NCBI GenBank assembly: GCA_027307165.1
Contig: DAHUXM010000007.1
Location: 38,999-102,998 of the forward strand
Direction of reading: 5' to 3'
DNA length: 64,000 nucleotides
Source: Gemmatimonadota bacterium
GTDB lineage: Bacteria > Gemmatimonadota > Gemmatimonadetes > Gemmatimonadales > Gemmatimonadaceae
Made by a program: the position numbers and the translations under genes
In this document: positions 46,165 to 55,971 of the stretch, in pieces
Position numbering within the stretch: position 1 is the stretch's first letter
Layout: each line of letters opens with the position of its first letter
The notes under the pieces: model-generated
The model's input: the letters and a program-made list of their open reading frames with translations, nothing else
What the model was told of the DNA's origin: nothing
Database searches by the model: none

Positions 46165-47117
46165 CCGTTTCAGACGAAACCACGGCGCTCAGAATCTCGA
46201 CGGAAGGCGCCGACATGCTCACTCTCGCGGGAGTGAACGACGAGAATCTCACAGAGCTGATGCGCCAGACGGGAGCGCGCGTAGCTCTTCGCGGCGATAC
46301 CATGACACTGACGGGTGCGCGCGAGGAGCTGGAGCGCGCGCAGCCGGTCGCGCAGCGCATGATCGACCAGGCCAAGCGCCAGCTTCCGCTGACCGCGGAC
46401 GACGTCCTGCGCATGAGCCTTGATGGTGTGCGCCCGGATGGCTCTGCATCGGACGAGCGGATCGTGCTGCCGGGAATCCGGAAGGTCATCCAGCCAAAGA
46501 CCGCGGGCCAGGCGGAGTACCTCAAGCAGATCAGCGACAACGACATCGTGATCGGCATCGGTCCGGCGGGAACGGGAAAGACATATCTCGCTGTGGCTGC
46601 GGCGGTCGACGCGCTGTCGCGCAAGCGCGTGCGTCGCATAGTGCTTGCGCGCCCTGCAGTCGAGGCTGGCGAGAGTCTTGGTTTCCTTCCAGGTGACATG
46701 CAGGCCAAGGTCGATCCGTACCTGCGTCCGCTGTACGACGCGCTGGAAGACATGATGCCGGCCGAGCGCGTGCAGAAGGCGCTCGAAACGCGCACGATCG
46801 AGATTGCACCGCTTGCATACATGCGCGGCCGCACGCTCGCCGATGCGTTCGTCATCCTCGACGAGGCGCAGAATGCGACGGCGGCGCAGATGAAGATGTT
46901 TCTGACTCGACTGGGCGTCAATTCGCGCGTCGTCATAACGGGCGACAAGACGCAGATCGACCTTCCGCGTCGGGAGGATTCAGGACTGGTGCAGGTGGAG
47001 CGGGTGCTCGCCGGAATCGAGGGCATATCGTTCTTCTACTTCACCGATGCCGACGTTGTCCGACACAGACTGGTGCGTGACATCATCAAGGCGTACGCCG
47101 AGGATACGACGGGGTGA
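46161..47117 (+). CDS. phoH: PhoH family ATPase
   Basis: The 318-residue product has an N-terminal KH-like region (about 8-70), the Walker A motif GPAGTGKT at 134-141, RPAVEAGESLGFLPGD, and Walker B FVILDEAQNAT. The TTG at 46161 overlaps the aspS stop; a later start would cut the N-terminal domain. PhoH-like proteins are linked to RNA metabolism and commonly precede a PgpH-type gene and ybeY, as here. The exact activity is not established. Confidence 0.92.
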   Translation: MTVSDETTALRISTEGADMLTLAGVNDENLTELMRQTGARVALRGDTMTLTGAREELERAQPVAQRMIDQAKRQLPLTADDVLRMSLDGVRPDGSASDERIVLPGIRKVIQPKTAGQAEYLKQISDNDIVIGIGPAGTGKTYLAVAAAVDALSRKRVRRIVLARPAVEAGESLGFLPGDMQAKVDPYLRPLYDALEDMMPAERVQKALETRTIEIAPLAYMRGRTLADAFVILDEAQNATAAQMKMFLTRLGVNSRVVITGDKTQIDLPRREDSGLVQVERVLAGIEGISFFYFTDADVVRHRLVRDIIKAYAEDTTG

Positions 47118-47121
47118 CGCG

Positions 47122-48159
47122 ATGAATCTGTGGCAAAGGTTGTCGGAGCGTGATGCCGCGGACGAGGCGGACCCTCCAGATCGAAACAAGCGCGACGATG
47201 CAGTTGCGCGAACATCCTTCGCGCCGCGGCTCGACGTGATACTCGAGATAGCGGCTGTGACGGCGCGCATACTGCTCGATCCGCGCGTCACCTTCGCGCT
47301 TGCCATAGCGGTGGTGATCCTCGTTCCGGGTCGCGTGGGCGAGTTGATCACCGCCTTTTTTGTCGCCGTCGGCGCGTTGCTCGTGTATCGCGCCAGGCAG
47401 TGGCGCCGGATTCCGGATCACATTCGCTGGCTTGCGTGGGCGGATCTCAACATGCCGCTCATGCGACGGCTGAGCCTGGAAGCGCCTGGCACTTACGCTC
47501 ACACGATCGCGATGGCGAATCTCACCGAAGCCGCGTGCAACGCCATCGGTGCGGATGGTCTGCTCGGCCGCGTTGGATCGTACTATCACGACGTGGGCAA
47601 GCTTCGGAAACCACAGCACTTCGTCGAGAACCAGCCGCGGGGACGCAATCCGCACGACAAGCTCAAGCCGGCTACGAGCGCCGCGATCATACGCTCGCAC
47701 GTTCGGGACGGCATCGAGCTGGCCAAGGAGAACGGCGTTCCGCGGCCCATCCGCGCGTTCATTGCCGAGCACCACGGGACTCTTCCGATCGCGTACTTCC
47801 TGGCCAAGGCGCGTGAGCGCGACGACTCCGTGAACGCGAACGAATATTCGTATCCGGGTCCCATTCCGCAGAGTGCGGAAACCGCGATCTGCATGCTTGC
47901 AGATGCGGCCGAGGCGAAGGTGCGCGCGCTTGCCGATCCGACGCCCGTGGCGATACGCACGATGGTCGAAGCTACGATCGCACAGCGGATGGAAGAGGGG
48001 CAGCTCGCCGACGCGCCAATCACGCTGCGCCAGCTCAGCATAGTGCGCGAGCAGTTCGTGCGTATCCTCACCGGCATGTTCCACGGCCGGATCGAGTATC
48101 CGTCGCCGGTGCGGCCGATGGCCATCGCGCCGAAACGCGATTCGCGCGCGAGCGCGTGA
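47122..48159 (+). CDS. PgpH-like HD phosphohydrolase lacking the 7TM receptor part
   Basis: The 345-residue protein matches only the C-terminal half of PgpH/YqfF-type c-di-AMP phosphodiesterases (about 700 residues). Two hydrophobic spans (about 52-70 and 75-92) precede LMRRLSLEAPGTYAHTIAMANL, YYHDVGKLRKP (the HD pair), NPHDKLKPATSA, AEHHGTLPIAYF and YPGPIPQSAETAICMLAD. The HD core appears complete. The extracellular HDED domain and most membrane helices are missing and there is no room upstream, where phoH ends five bases earlier. It overlaps ybeY by four bases. Confidence 0.87.
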   Translation: MNLWQRLSERDAADEADPPDRNKRDDAVARTSFAPRLDVILEIAAVTARILLDPRVTFALAIAVVILVPGRVGELITAFFVAVGALLVYRARQWRRIPDHIRWLAWADLNMPLMRRLSLEAPGTYAHTIAMANLTEAACNAIGADGLLGRVGSYYHDVGKLRKPQHFVENQPRGRNPHDKLKPATSAAIIRSHVRDGIELAKENGVPRPIRAFIAEHHGTLPIAYFLAKARERDDSVNANEYSYPGPIPQSAETAICMLADAAEAKVRALADPTPVAIRTMVEATIAQRMEEGQLADAPITLRQLSIVREQFVRILTGMFHGRIEYPSPVRPMAIAPKRDSRASA

Positions 48160-48599
48160 GCGTAGCCGTCGACGTATCGCGCGATGGGGTGCGGATCGCG
48201 CTGTCCGAACAGCGGGTGCGCGAGATCGTGCGCGCCGTCTGCCGTCGCGAACGAGTGCGCGAAGCGCTGATCTCGGTTGCGTTCGTTCGGAACGCGACGA
48301 TCGCGCGAATGAACAGAGAATTCCTGGGCCACTCCGGTGCGACCGACGTCATCACCTTCGAGCTGGATGGCGGACGGACGCGCTCATCCCGCCGGGCGAT
48401 ACTCGGTGACATCTACATTGCGCCGGACGTGGCGCGGCGCAACGCGATCGAGAACGGCGTTGGTATTCGCGAGGAACTGGCCCGGGTCGTTGTACACGGC
48501 ACGTTGCACGTGCTTGGATACACACACGCGGAAGGGTCTCATCGCACCACTGGCGACATGTGGCGCCGTCAGGAGGAGATCCTTGCCTCAATCGCTTGA
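48156..48599 (+). CDS. ybeY: Endoribonuclease YbeY (rRNA maturation)
   Basis: The 147-residue metalloprotein has the zinc site H114, H118 and H124 in HGTLHVLGYTHAEGSH, where Thr replaces the usual Asp of GYDH, and the strand signal TDVITFEL. It matures rRNA and takes part in 70S quality control. It starts with GTG in an overlap with the PgpH-like gene. The meaB start lies inside its last codons, preceded there by AGGAGG. Confidence 0.92.
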   Translation: MSVAVDVSRDGVRIALSEQRVREIVRAVCRRERVREALISVAFVRNATIARMNREFLGHSGATDVITFELDGGRTRSSRRAILGDIYIAPDVARRNAIENGVGIREELARVVVHGTLHVLGYTHAEGSHRTTGDMWRRQEEILASIA

Positions 48600-49647
48600 G
48601 GCGCTCGTCGCGGATTTCGAGGCCGGGAAGTCGGCGGCTCTGGCGCGTGCGGTAAGCATCGTCGAGAATCATCGCGCCGGTTATGACGAGCTGATGACGC
48701 GACTGCACCCGCACATCGGCCGCGCGCAGCGTCTGGGAATTACGGGCCCGCCGGGCGCGGGCAAGAGCACCGTTACGAATCTGATCGTGCAGTCGCTGCG
48801 GCAGGAAGGACACACCGTTGGTGTGATTGCCGTCGATCCAACGTCACCGTTCACGGGTGGCGCACTGCTCGGCGACCGCGTCCGGATGGAATCGGTCGCG
48901 CTCGATCCAGGTGTGTACATCCGATCGATGGCGACGCGCGGATCGCTCGGCGGACTGTCCGCGCGCACTGCGGAGGTTGCGGACGTGCTCGATGCGTTCG
49001 GCTTCGACCGAATCATCATCGAGACGGTGGGAGTGGGGCAGACCGAGCTCGACATCGCGCGCACTGCCGATACTACGGTCGTCGTGCTCGTTCCCGAATC
49101 GGGCGATTCGATCCAGACGCTGAAGGCCGGCGTGATGGAGATCGCCGACATCTTCGTTGTGAACAAGGGTGACCGTCCAGGCGCCGATCGGCTGCGCAAC
49201 GACATCGAGCTCATGCTCGGCCTGCGACGGGGATCGGCCGGCGGCGTTCCCGCACATCACGGCGTTCAGCTCAAGACTTTCAACCCGATCCGCATAGCGC
49301 GCGAGGCTGCCAGGGCGGAAGATCCCGAGCGATGGACGCCGCCCGTACTGGGCACCATCGCATCCCGGGGCGAAGGTATCGACCTGCTGCTGGCCGCCGT
49401 GGCGCGTCACTTTCGTTATCTTGAGATGTCAGGCGCTCTCAAGGGGCGCCGGCGCATACGGCTTCGGAATCAGGTTGCTGAAGTGGTAGCCGAGCGGGTG
49501 CGCAACAGGCTCTGGGATGACCCGGAGACCAACGTATGGCTTGACGCGCAGCTCGATCTGCTGGAATCCGGAGCGGCAACGCCGTTCAGCGTTGCGGACG
49601 AGTTGCTGAGACGGAGCGGTCCCTTGTTGACTGGAGTCGATGCATGA
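48583..49647 (+). CDS. meaB: MeaB/ArgK-type G-protein chaperone of B12-dependent acyl-CoA mutase
   Basis: The 354-residue SIMIBI GTPase has Walker [10 protein letters not shown] (55-63), [18 protein letters not shown], the ETVGVGQTE switch and VVNKGD for guanine recognition. MeaB proteins load and protect adenosylcobalamin mutases. I chose the TTG at 48583 because AGGAGG lies seven bases before it and the protein then has family length; an open frame extends back through ybeY. It overlaps the mutase gene by four bases. Confidence 0.93.
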   Translation: MPQSLEALVADFEAGKSAALARAVSIVENHRAGYDELMTRLHPHIGRAQRLGITGPPGAGKSTVTNLIVQSLRQEGHTVGVIAVDPTSPFTGGALLGDRVRMESVALDPGVYIRSMATRGSLGGLSARTAEVADVLDAFGFDRIIIETVGVGQTELDIARTADTTVVVLVPESGDSIQTLKAGVMEIADIFVVNKGDRPGADRLRNDIELMLGLRRGSAGGVPAHHGVQLKTFNPIRIAREAARAEDPERWTPPVLGTIASRGEGIDLLLAAVARHFRYLEMSGALKGRRRIRLRNQVAEVVAERVRNRLWDDPETNVWLDAQLDLLESGAATPFSVADELLRRSGPLLTGVDA

Positions 49648-51308
49648 CGACGGCTGAGATGCTGGAGCTGGACAGACTGCGTGAGGAAGTCGCGCAGTGG
49701 CGCGCGCGATTCGACGCCGCGAAAAAGCGCAATGCGCTATTCGCGAATTCCGGCGACGTCGTCGATCCCGTTTACACGGCGCTCGACATCGCCGGCGACG
49801 GATCGGCACTCGAGCTGCCGGGCGAATATCCCTTTACACGCGGCATACACTCGACGGGATATCGTGGCAAGCTGTGGACGATGCGGCAATTTGCCGGCTT
49901 CGGCACAGCGCCCGAAACCAACGCGCGCTACAAGTATCTCCTGTCGCATGGTCAGACCGGTCTCTCCGTCGCGTTCGATTTTCCGACGCTGATGGGTTAC
50001 GACTCCGATCATCCGCGTTCCGAGGGCGAGGTCGGCAAGTGCGGAGTCGCGATATCCAGTCTCGCCGACATGGAGACGCTTTTCGAGGGAATTCCGCTCG
50101 ACAAGGTCTCGACGTCGATGACCATCAATGGTCCTGCGGTGATTCTGTTCGCGTTCTATGTTGCTGCTGCCGAGAAGCAGGGCGTGGACATCAAGGAACT
50201 GCGCGGAACGATCCAGAACGACATCCTCAAGGAGTACATGGCGCAGCACGCGTGGGTTTACCCCATCGAGCCCGCGCTGCGTTTGATAGTCGATAACTTC
50301 GCGTGGTCCGCTGAGCACGTTCCGCTCTGGAACACGATATCGATCTCCGGCTATCACATTCGCGAAGCTGGCGCAACCGCTGCGCAGGAGCTTGCCTTCA
50401 CACTTGCTGATGGTTTCACGTACGTCGAGCGGGGCCTCGCGCGCGGACTGGATGTGGATGACTTCGCGCCGCGCCTGTCGTTCTTCTGGGACATACACAA
50501 CGATTTCTTCGAGGAAATCGCCAAGCTGCGTGCAGCGCGACGCATCTGGGCGCGGCATCTCAAGGAGCGCTTTGGCGCGAAGGATCCGCGCTCGCTCATC
50601 ATGCGCTTTCACTCGCAGACAGCGGGCGTGACTCTCACTGCGCAGCAACCGATGAACAACGTCGTGCGCGTCGCATATCAGGCGATGGCGGCGGTGCTGG
50701 GCGGCACGCAGTCGCTGCACACGAATTCGATGGACGAGACGCTCGCTCTGCCTACCGAGCAGGCGGTGCAGGTCGCGCTTCGCACTCAACAGGTGCTCGC
50801 GTACGAGACCGGCGTTCCGAATGTCGCCGACCCGCTGGGCGGTTCCTACTATGTGGAAGCACTGACCGACAAGCTGGAGCAGGAAGCCGAGGCATTGTTC
50901 GAGCAGATCGCAGAAGTTGGCGGCGTGGTGCACGGCCTCGAAACCGGCTGGCTGCAGCGCAAGATCGCAGAGTCATCGTCACGCCAGCAGTGGGAGATCG
51001 AGCAGCATCGCCGGACGATCGTCGGTGTGAACGAGTTCGTCACCGAAGAGGGCGAGCTCACGATTCCATTGCTCAAGGTGAGCGAGGCCGCCGAGCGCGA
51101 GCAGCGTGCACGGATGGCTCAGATGCGCGCGGCGCGTGACAACGCACTGGTCGAATCGCGTCTCACCGCGCTGCGGGAAGCGTCCCGGACCGATACCAAT
51201 CTGATGCCCTTCATTCTCGACTGCGCTCGCGCCTACTGCACGCTGTACGAGATACGCGCCGCCATGGAAGAAGTATTTGGTGCGTACCGCGAGCCCGTGT
51301 TCTTCTAA
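49644..51308 (+). CDS. icmA: B12-dependent acyl-CoA mutase large subunit, isobutyryl-CoA mutase type
   Basis: The 554-residue protein is the substrate-binding barrel of the methylmalonyl-CoA mutase family: [59 protein letters not shown] and [13 protein letters not shown]. Two specificity positions decide the name. Residue 83 is Phe where methylmalonyl-CoA mutase has Tyr89. Residue 201 is Gln where it has Arg207, the carboxylate binder. Phe/Gln is the signature of isobutyryl-CoA mutase (Phe80/Gln198). It has no B12 domain; the next gene supplies one. Annotation as mutase is firm, substrate is inference. Confidence 0.85.
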   Translation: MTTAEMLELDRLREEVAQWRARFDAAKKRNALFANSGDVVDPVYTALDIAGDGSALELPGEYPFTRGIHSTGYRGKLWTMRQFAGFGTAPETNARYKYLLSHGQTGLSVAFDFPTLMGYDSDHPRSEGEVGKCGVAISSLADMETLFEGIPLDKVSTSMTINGPAVILFAFYVAAAEKQGVDIKELRGTIQNDILKEYMAQHAWVYPIEPALRLIVDNFAWSAEHVPLWNTISISGYHIREAGATAAQELAFTLADGFTYVERGLARGLDVDDFAPRLSFFWDIHNDFFEEIAKLRAARRIWARHLKERFGAKDPRSLIMRFHSQTAGVTLTAQQPMNNVVRVAYQAMAAVLGGTQSLHTNSMDETLALPTEQAVQVALRTQQVLAYETGVPNVADPLGGSYYVEALTDKLEQEAEALFEQIAEVGGVVHGLETGWLQRKIAESSSRQQWEIEQHRRTIVGVNEFVTEEGELTIPLLKVSEAAEREQRARMAQMRAARDNALVESRLTALREASRTDTNLMPFILDCARAYCTLYEIRAAMEEVFGAYREPVFF

Positions 51309-51326
51309 CCCTTGCAATAGAAACAG

Positions 51327-51733
<407 letters not shown>

Positions 51734-51737
<4 letters not shown>

Positions 51738-53329
51738 CGTCACGACTGCAGTCGCTTGACGCCGACCTTCGGGAACTCGAGAACAGGCTCGAGCAGGGCG
51801 GCGGCGCAAAGAAGATCGAGAAGCTCCACGCGCAGGGCAAGCTGTCGGCACGCGAAAGGGTCGCCTTGTTGTGCGATCCGGGCAGCAGCTTTCTCGAGAT
51901 CGGCCTGCTCGTCGCGTACGATCAGTACGATGGCCAGGCGCCCTCGGCCGGCGTTGTAACAGGTCTATCGGTAATCGACGGCCGCGAGGTCGTGGTGGTT
52001 GCAAACGACCCGACAGTGAAGGCGGGCTCATGGTGGCCCGAGACGATCAGGAAGATTCTGCGCGCGCAGGAAATAGCGATGCGGTGCACGATCCCGATCG
52101 TGTATCTGGTCGACTCTGCAGGAGTGAATCTGCCGTACCAGGGCGGAGTGTTTCCGGGACAGTTCGGCGCGAGTCGCATCTTCTATTACAACTCGGTGAT
52201 GCGACGTTACCTGCGTATCCCGCAAATCGCCGCGGTCATGGGCCAGTGCATCGCGGGAGGCGCGTATCTCCCAGCACTGTCCGATGTCATTCTCATGGTG
52301 AAGGGAACGTCCTTCATGGGGCTGGGCGGTCCCAACCTCGTAAAGGGTGCCACGGGCCAGGTAATCGACAGTGAAACGCTTGGCGGCGCCGAGACGCACA
52401 CACAGGTGAGCGGCGTCGCGCACTACGCGGTGGATGACGACGCGTCGTGCATCGCGAAGATCCGTGAACTGATCTCGCGTCTGCCGCGTCCGGCAGTACC
52501 CGCACCGGTCGCGCGTGTGACGACGGATCCGGCGATTGCGAGCCTGCTGCCGAGCGATCATCGCATGTCGTATGACATGCATGCACTGCTCAGGCTCATA
52601 GTCGATGACGGCGCGCTGGATGAATTTCAGGGCGAGCTGGCGAAGGAAGTGATCTGCGGTGACGCGCACATCGGCGGGATTCCGATCGCTGTCATTGCCA
52701 ACCAGCGCGGACTGGTGAAGGGACGTCCCGGCGAGAAGCCACGGTTCGGCGGAATCATCTATGCGGAATCCGCCGAGAAGATGGCGTACTTCATCGACCG
52801 TTGCGATCGACAGCGCATCCCGATTCTGTTCGTGCAGGACGTGTCCGGCTTCATGGTTGGACCGGAAGCCGAGCACGAAGGAATCATTCGTGCTGGCGCG
52901 CGCCTCGTTGAAGCGATGGCGACCACTCGGGTGGCGAAGATCGTGCTCACGGTGAATCATGCGTCGGGCGCGGGCTACTACGCGATGGCGGCACAGGGTT
53001 TCGATCCGGACTTCGTCTTCACGTGGCCCACGGGGCGCATGGGCGTGATGGAGGGAGAGGCCGCGATTCAGGCGGTGCACGGCCCCGCGATCGACGCGGC
53101 ACGCAAGGCGGGCGGCGATTTGAAGGATGAAGTCTCTGCCGTCGTGGACGAGATGCGCGCGGATTACGAGCATCAGCTCGATGCGCGTTACGCTGCCGCG
53201 CGCGGTTACGTGGATGCGATAATTCATCCTGAAGACACGCGCTCTGCCATCATTACCGCGCTGACGGCGTCGCTCAACAATCCCGGTCCGCACCTCGGGC
53301 CATTCGTTCTTCCAACGCACATAGCCTGA
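51734..53329 (+). CDS. Acyl-CoA carboxylase beta subunit, methylcrotonyl/geranyl-CoA type
   Basis: The 531-residue carboxyltransferase resembles MCC/GCC beta rather than propionyl-CoA carboxylase: [54 protein letters not shown], and C-terminal [24 protein letters not shown]. It would carboxylate a branched unsaturated acyl-CoA. At the site where MCC has Phe and GCC Gly it appears to have Ala (GASRIF), leaving the substrate open. No biotin carboxylase or biotin carrier gene is adjacent. GTG start overlaps the mutase small subunit stop. Confidence 0.85.
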
Positions 53330-53336
53330 CCATACA

Positions 53337-54695
53337 ATGACTGAACGCGTAGTCCGCGTCGCAAGCGGACAGGGATTCTGGGGCGACTCGCTCGACGCAC
53401 CTCGCCAGCAGGTGGAGAACGGACCGGTCGACTATCTGATGCTCGACTACCTCGCCGAGGTCACGATGTCGATTCTGCAGAAGCAGAAGGAGCGCGATCC
53501 GGCGATGGGTTACGCGCGCGATTTCGTTGGCGCGATGGATTCCGTTCTCGATGCGGTGACCGAGCGCGGCGTGCGTGTCGTCGCGAATGCAGGCGGTGTG
53601 AATCCGCCAGCGTGCGCGACGGCCATTCAGGGGGTGGCGAAGAAGTGCGGCAAGTCGCTGCGCATTGGCGTGGTGACTGGCGACGATCTGCTGCCGCGGC
53701 TTAACGAGCTGGTGGAGCAGGGGCATGCTCTGGCGCACATGGAAACCGGCGAGCCGCTCGAAACGGTGCGCGATCGCGTTCTGTCAGCCAATGCGTACAT
53801 CGGTTCAAGGCCGATCGTCGAGGCTCTGTCGCGCAAGGCGCAGGTCGTCATTACCGGACGCTCCACCGATACCGCGCTCACGATGGCGCCCATCCGGTTC
53901 GAGTACGGCTGGAAGGACACGGATTACGACCGGCTTGCCGCCGGAATCGTCGCCGGGCACATACTGGAGTGCGGCGCGCAGAGCTCAGGCGGCAACTGCC
54001 AGTATGACTGGCGCAACATTCCCGATCTCGCCAACGTCGGCTACCCGATCGCCGACGCGTACGAGGACGGCAGCTTTGTCGTCACGAAGCATCCCAACAC
54101 CGGTGGACGCGTGTCGGTGCAGACTGTATCGGAGCAGCTCGTTTACGAGATGGGCGATCCTCACGGCTACATCACGCCGGACGTGATTGCCGATTTCTCC
54201 ACGATCCGGATCGAAGACGCGGGACCGGATCGCGTTCGCGTATTCGGAATCAAGGGCTACGCACCGACCGACAAGCTCAAGGTGTCGATCGCATACAAAT
54301 CCGGGTACAAGGCCGTGGGTACGCTCGTGTATTCATGGCCTGACGCGCTCGAGAAGGCGCAGCTCGCCGATCGCATCCTCCGCGAGCGACTGGAACGCCT
54401 GGGCCTGCGCTTCGATGAGATTCTCACCGAGTTCGTCGGTGCGTCAGCCACGCACGGCCCACTCGCTGGTGATGCGGGGCGGAATGCACCAGAGATTCAG
54501 CTGCGTGTCGGCGTGCGCTCGGATGATCGCGCAACCGTCGAGCGCTTCACGCGCGAGATCGCGCCGCTCGTGCTGAACGGACCACCCGGCGTCACCGGTT
54601 TCGCTGGCGGGCGCCCGAAAGTGGAAGAGATCGTTGCCTACTGGCCGGCACTGATAGACAAGACAGTCGTGCAGACTCACGTGGAGATCGTCTGA
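53337..54695 (+). CDS. AtuA-family protein (acyclic terpene utilisation, DUF1446)
   Basis: The 452-residue protein matches the AtuA/DUF1446 family: RVASGQGFWGDSLDAPRQ, VDYLMLDYLAEVTMSIL, VVANAGGVNPPACA, VITGRSTDTALTMAP, CGAQSSGGNCQYDW and EFVGASATHGP. AtuA is needed for growth on citronellol and geraniol in Pseudomonas, but its reaction is unknown. It follows the carboxylase by seven bases and overlaps a small companion gene by one base, as in other gene clusters of this family. Confidence 0.87.
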   Translation: MTERVVRVASGQGFWGDSLDAPRQQVENGPVDYLMLDYLAEVTMSILQKQKERDPAMGYARDFVGAMDSVLDAVTERGVRVVANAGGVNPPACATAIQGVAKKCGKSLRIGVVTGDDLLPRLNELVEQGHALAHMETGEPLETVRDRVLSANAYIGSRPIVEALSRKAQVVITGRSTDTALTMAPIRFEYGWKDTDYDRLAAGIVAGHILECGAQSSGGNCQYDWRNIPDLANVGYPIADAYEDGSFVVTKHPNTGGRVSVQTVSEQLVYEMGDPHGYITPDVIADFSTIRIEDAGPDRVRVFGIKGYAPTDKLKVSIAYKSGYKAVGTLVYSWPDALEKAQLADRILRERLERLGLRFDEILTEFVGASATHGPLAGDAGRNAPEIQLRVGVRSDDRATVERFTREIAPLVLNGPPGVTGFAGGRPKVEEIVAYWPALIDKTVVQTHVEIV

Positions 54696-55045
54696 TGAAA
54701 GTACGATTGCTCGACATCGCCCACGCGCGATCCGGTGACAAGGGCGACACCGCGAACGTCGGCGTCATTGCCAATCGGCCCGAGTGGTTCCCGCTCATCG
54801 CACGCGAGTTGACGCAGGAGCGCGTCACGCGACACTTCGCCGGTATGATCGAGGGCGAGGTCGATCGCTTCGAACTGCCGAACCTGAACGCCCTCAACTT
54901 CCTGCTCCACGGCGCGCTAGGCGGCGGTGGAACGCTGTCGCTCAAGACGGACGCGCAGGGAAAGGTGTACTCGACGGCGCTTCTGCGCATGATGCTCGAC
55001 GTACCGGACGCCGAGGCGCGCGCGCTGGGGCTGCCGTCAGCATGA
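54695..55045 (+). CDS. AtuA-associated small domain protein
   Basis: The 116-residue protein corresponds to the C-terminal ferredoxin-like domain that is fused to AtuA in some bacteria and separate in others. It begins VRLLDIAHARSGDKGDTANVG, the family's most conserved stretch, and contains LNFLLHGALGGGGTLSLKTD. No catalytic motif is known. It lies in TGATG and ATGA overlaps with the AtuA and hydratase genes. Confidence 0.85.
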   Translation: MKVRLLDIAHARSGDKGDTANVGVIANRPEWFPLIARELTQERVTRHFAGMIEGEVDRFELPNLNALNFLLHGALGGGGTLSLKTDAQGKVYSTALLRMMLDVPDAEARALGLPSA

Positions 55046-55806
55046 ACCGCATTCGGGTCGAGTCCGACGGCGAACTCGCGCGCATCACGCTCGCGCGTCC
55101 GGAGAAGCGCAACGCACTCGATCACGAGACTACGCACGAGCTGTTGCAGGCCTTCACCTCGTGCGCGCAGCACACCGGCACTCATGCGGTTCTGCTTTCC
55201 GCCGACGGCGCCGACTTCTGCGCTGGCGCCGATCTCAAGGAGCTCGCTGGCATGCTCGGCGCGACGCCCGAACAACATTACGCCGACGCGGAGGCACTTG
55301 GACGCGTATTCATCGCGATGCGCGAGATGCCCAAGCCGGTCATCGCGGCCGTGCGTGGTCGTGCGCTTGCCGGTGGTGCGGGGCTTGCGACCGCTGCCGA
55401 CATCGTGATCGCACACGAAGACGCGCAGTTCGGCTATCCGGAAGTTCTCGTCGGCTTCGTACCTGCGATGGTGATGACGATGCTCCGCCGCTCGGTTGGC
55501 GAGAAGCGCGCCTACGACCTGGTCGCGAGCGGAAGACGCATCACCGCCGCCGAAGCTCTCGGTATGGGTCTCGTGAGTCGCGTGATCGGCGGCGGGGGGG
55601 ACGATTTTGCAGAAGCTGCAGAGCTGATCGCGCGCGAGATTGCAGAATCGTCAGTGAGTGCGCAGGCGCTCACCAAGACACTGTTCTATCAGCTCGATGG
55701 TCTGGACTTCCGTGAAGGCGTGCTCGCTGGCGCGCGCACGAACGTCGCCGCCCGAAGCACCGAAGACTTCCGCAGCGGCGTTCTGCGGTTCACGAAGAAA
55801 GCATGA
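55042..55806 (+). CDS. Enoyl-CoA hydratase/isomerase, LiuC/AtuE-like
   Basis: The 254-residue crotonase-fold enzyme has the oxyanion segments ADFCAGADLKEL and ALAGGAGLATAAD and keeps the second catalytic Glu (E134 in GYPEVLVGFVPA). The first catalytic Glu is replaced: GGAGL has Gly at 114 where common hydratases have Glu. That pattern, with VGFVPAMV, resembles methylglutaconyl- and isohexenylglutaconyl-CoA hydratases of leucine and terpene degradation. I chose the ATG at 55042, in an ATGA overlap with the preceding gene. Confidence 0.85.
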   Translation: MNRIRVESDGELARITLARPEKRNALDHETTHELLQAFTSCAQHTGTHAVLLSADGADFCAGADLKELAGMLGATPEQHYADAEALGRVFIAMREMPKPVIAAVRGRALAGGAGLATAADIVIAHEDAQFGYPEVLVGFVPAMVMTMLRRSVGEKRAYDLVASGRRITAAEALGMGLVSRVIGGGGDDFAEAAELIAREIAESSVSAQALTKTLFYQLDGLDFREGVLAGARTNVAARSTEDFRSGVLRFTKKA

Positions 55807-55958
55807 GACGCATCGACTCGTTCAAGATCGGATTGGCGATTTGTGCGATCGTGCTGTTCGCGCTTTCGATCAGGTCCGGCGTGACCGCGTATCGCCTTGC
55901 CGCCATCGCGTGCCTTCTGGGTGCGTTTCTGCTCCGTTTCGTCCGTCCGAGAGCGTAA
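55803..55958 (+). CDS. Small membrane protein of 51 residues
   Basis: The ATG at 55803 overlaps the hydratase stop (ATGA), and the frame ends with TAA at 55956. The product has a short basic N-terminus (MRRIDSFK), one hydrophobic span (IGLAICAIVLFALSI), a short turn, a second span (LAAIACLLGAFLL) and a basic end (RFVRPRA): a two-helix hairpin with both ends probably cytoplasmic. I do not recognise it. The coupling supports translation. Confidence 0.6.
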   Translation: MRRIDSFKIGLAICAIVLFALSIRSGVTAYRLAAIACLLGAFLLRFVRPRA

Positions 55959-55971
55959 TTAGATTGCGAGG

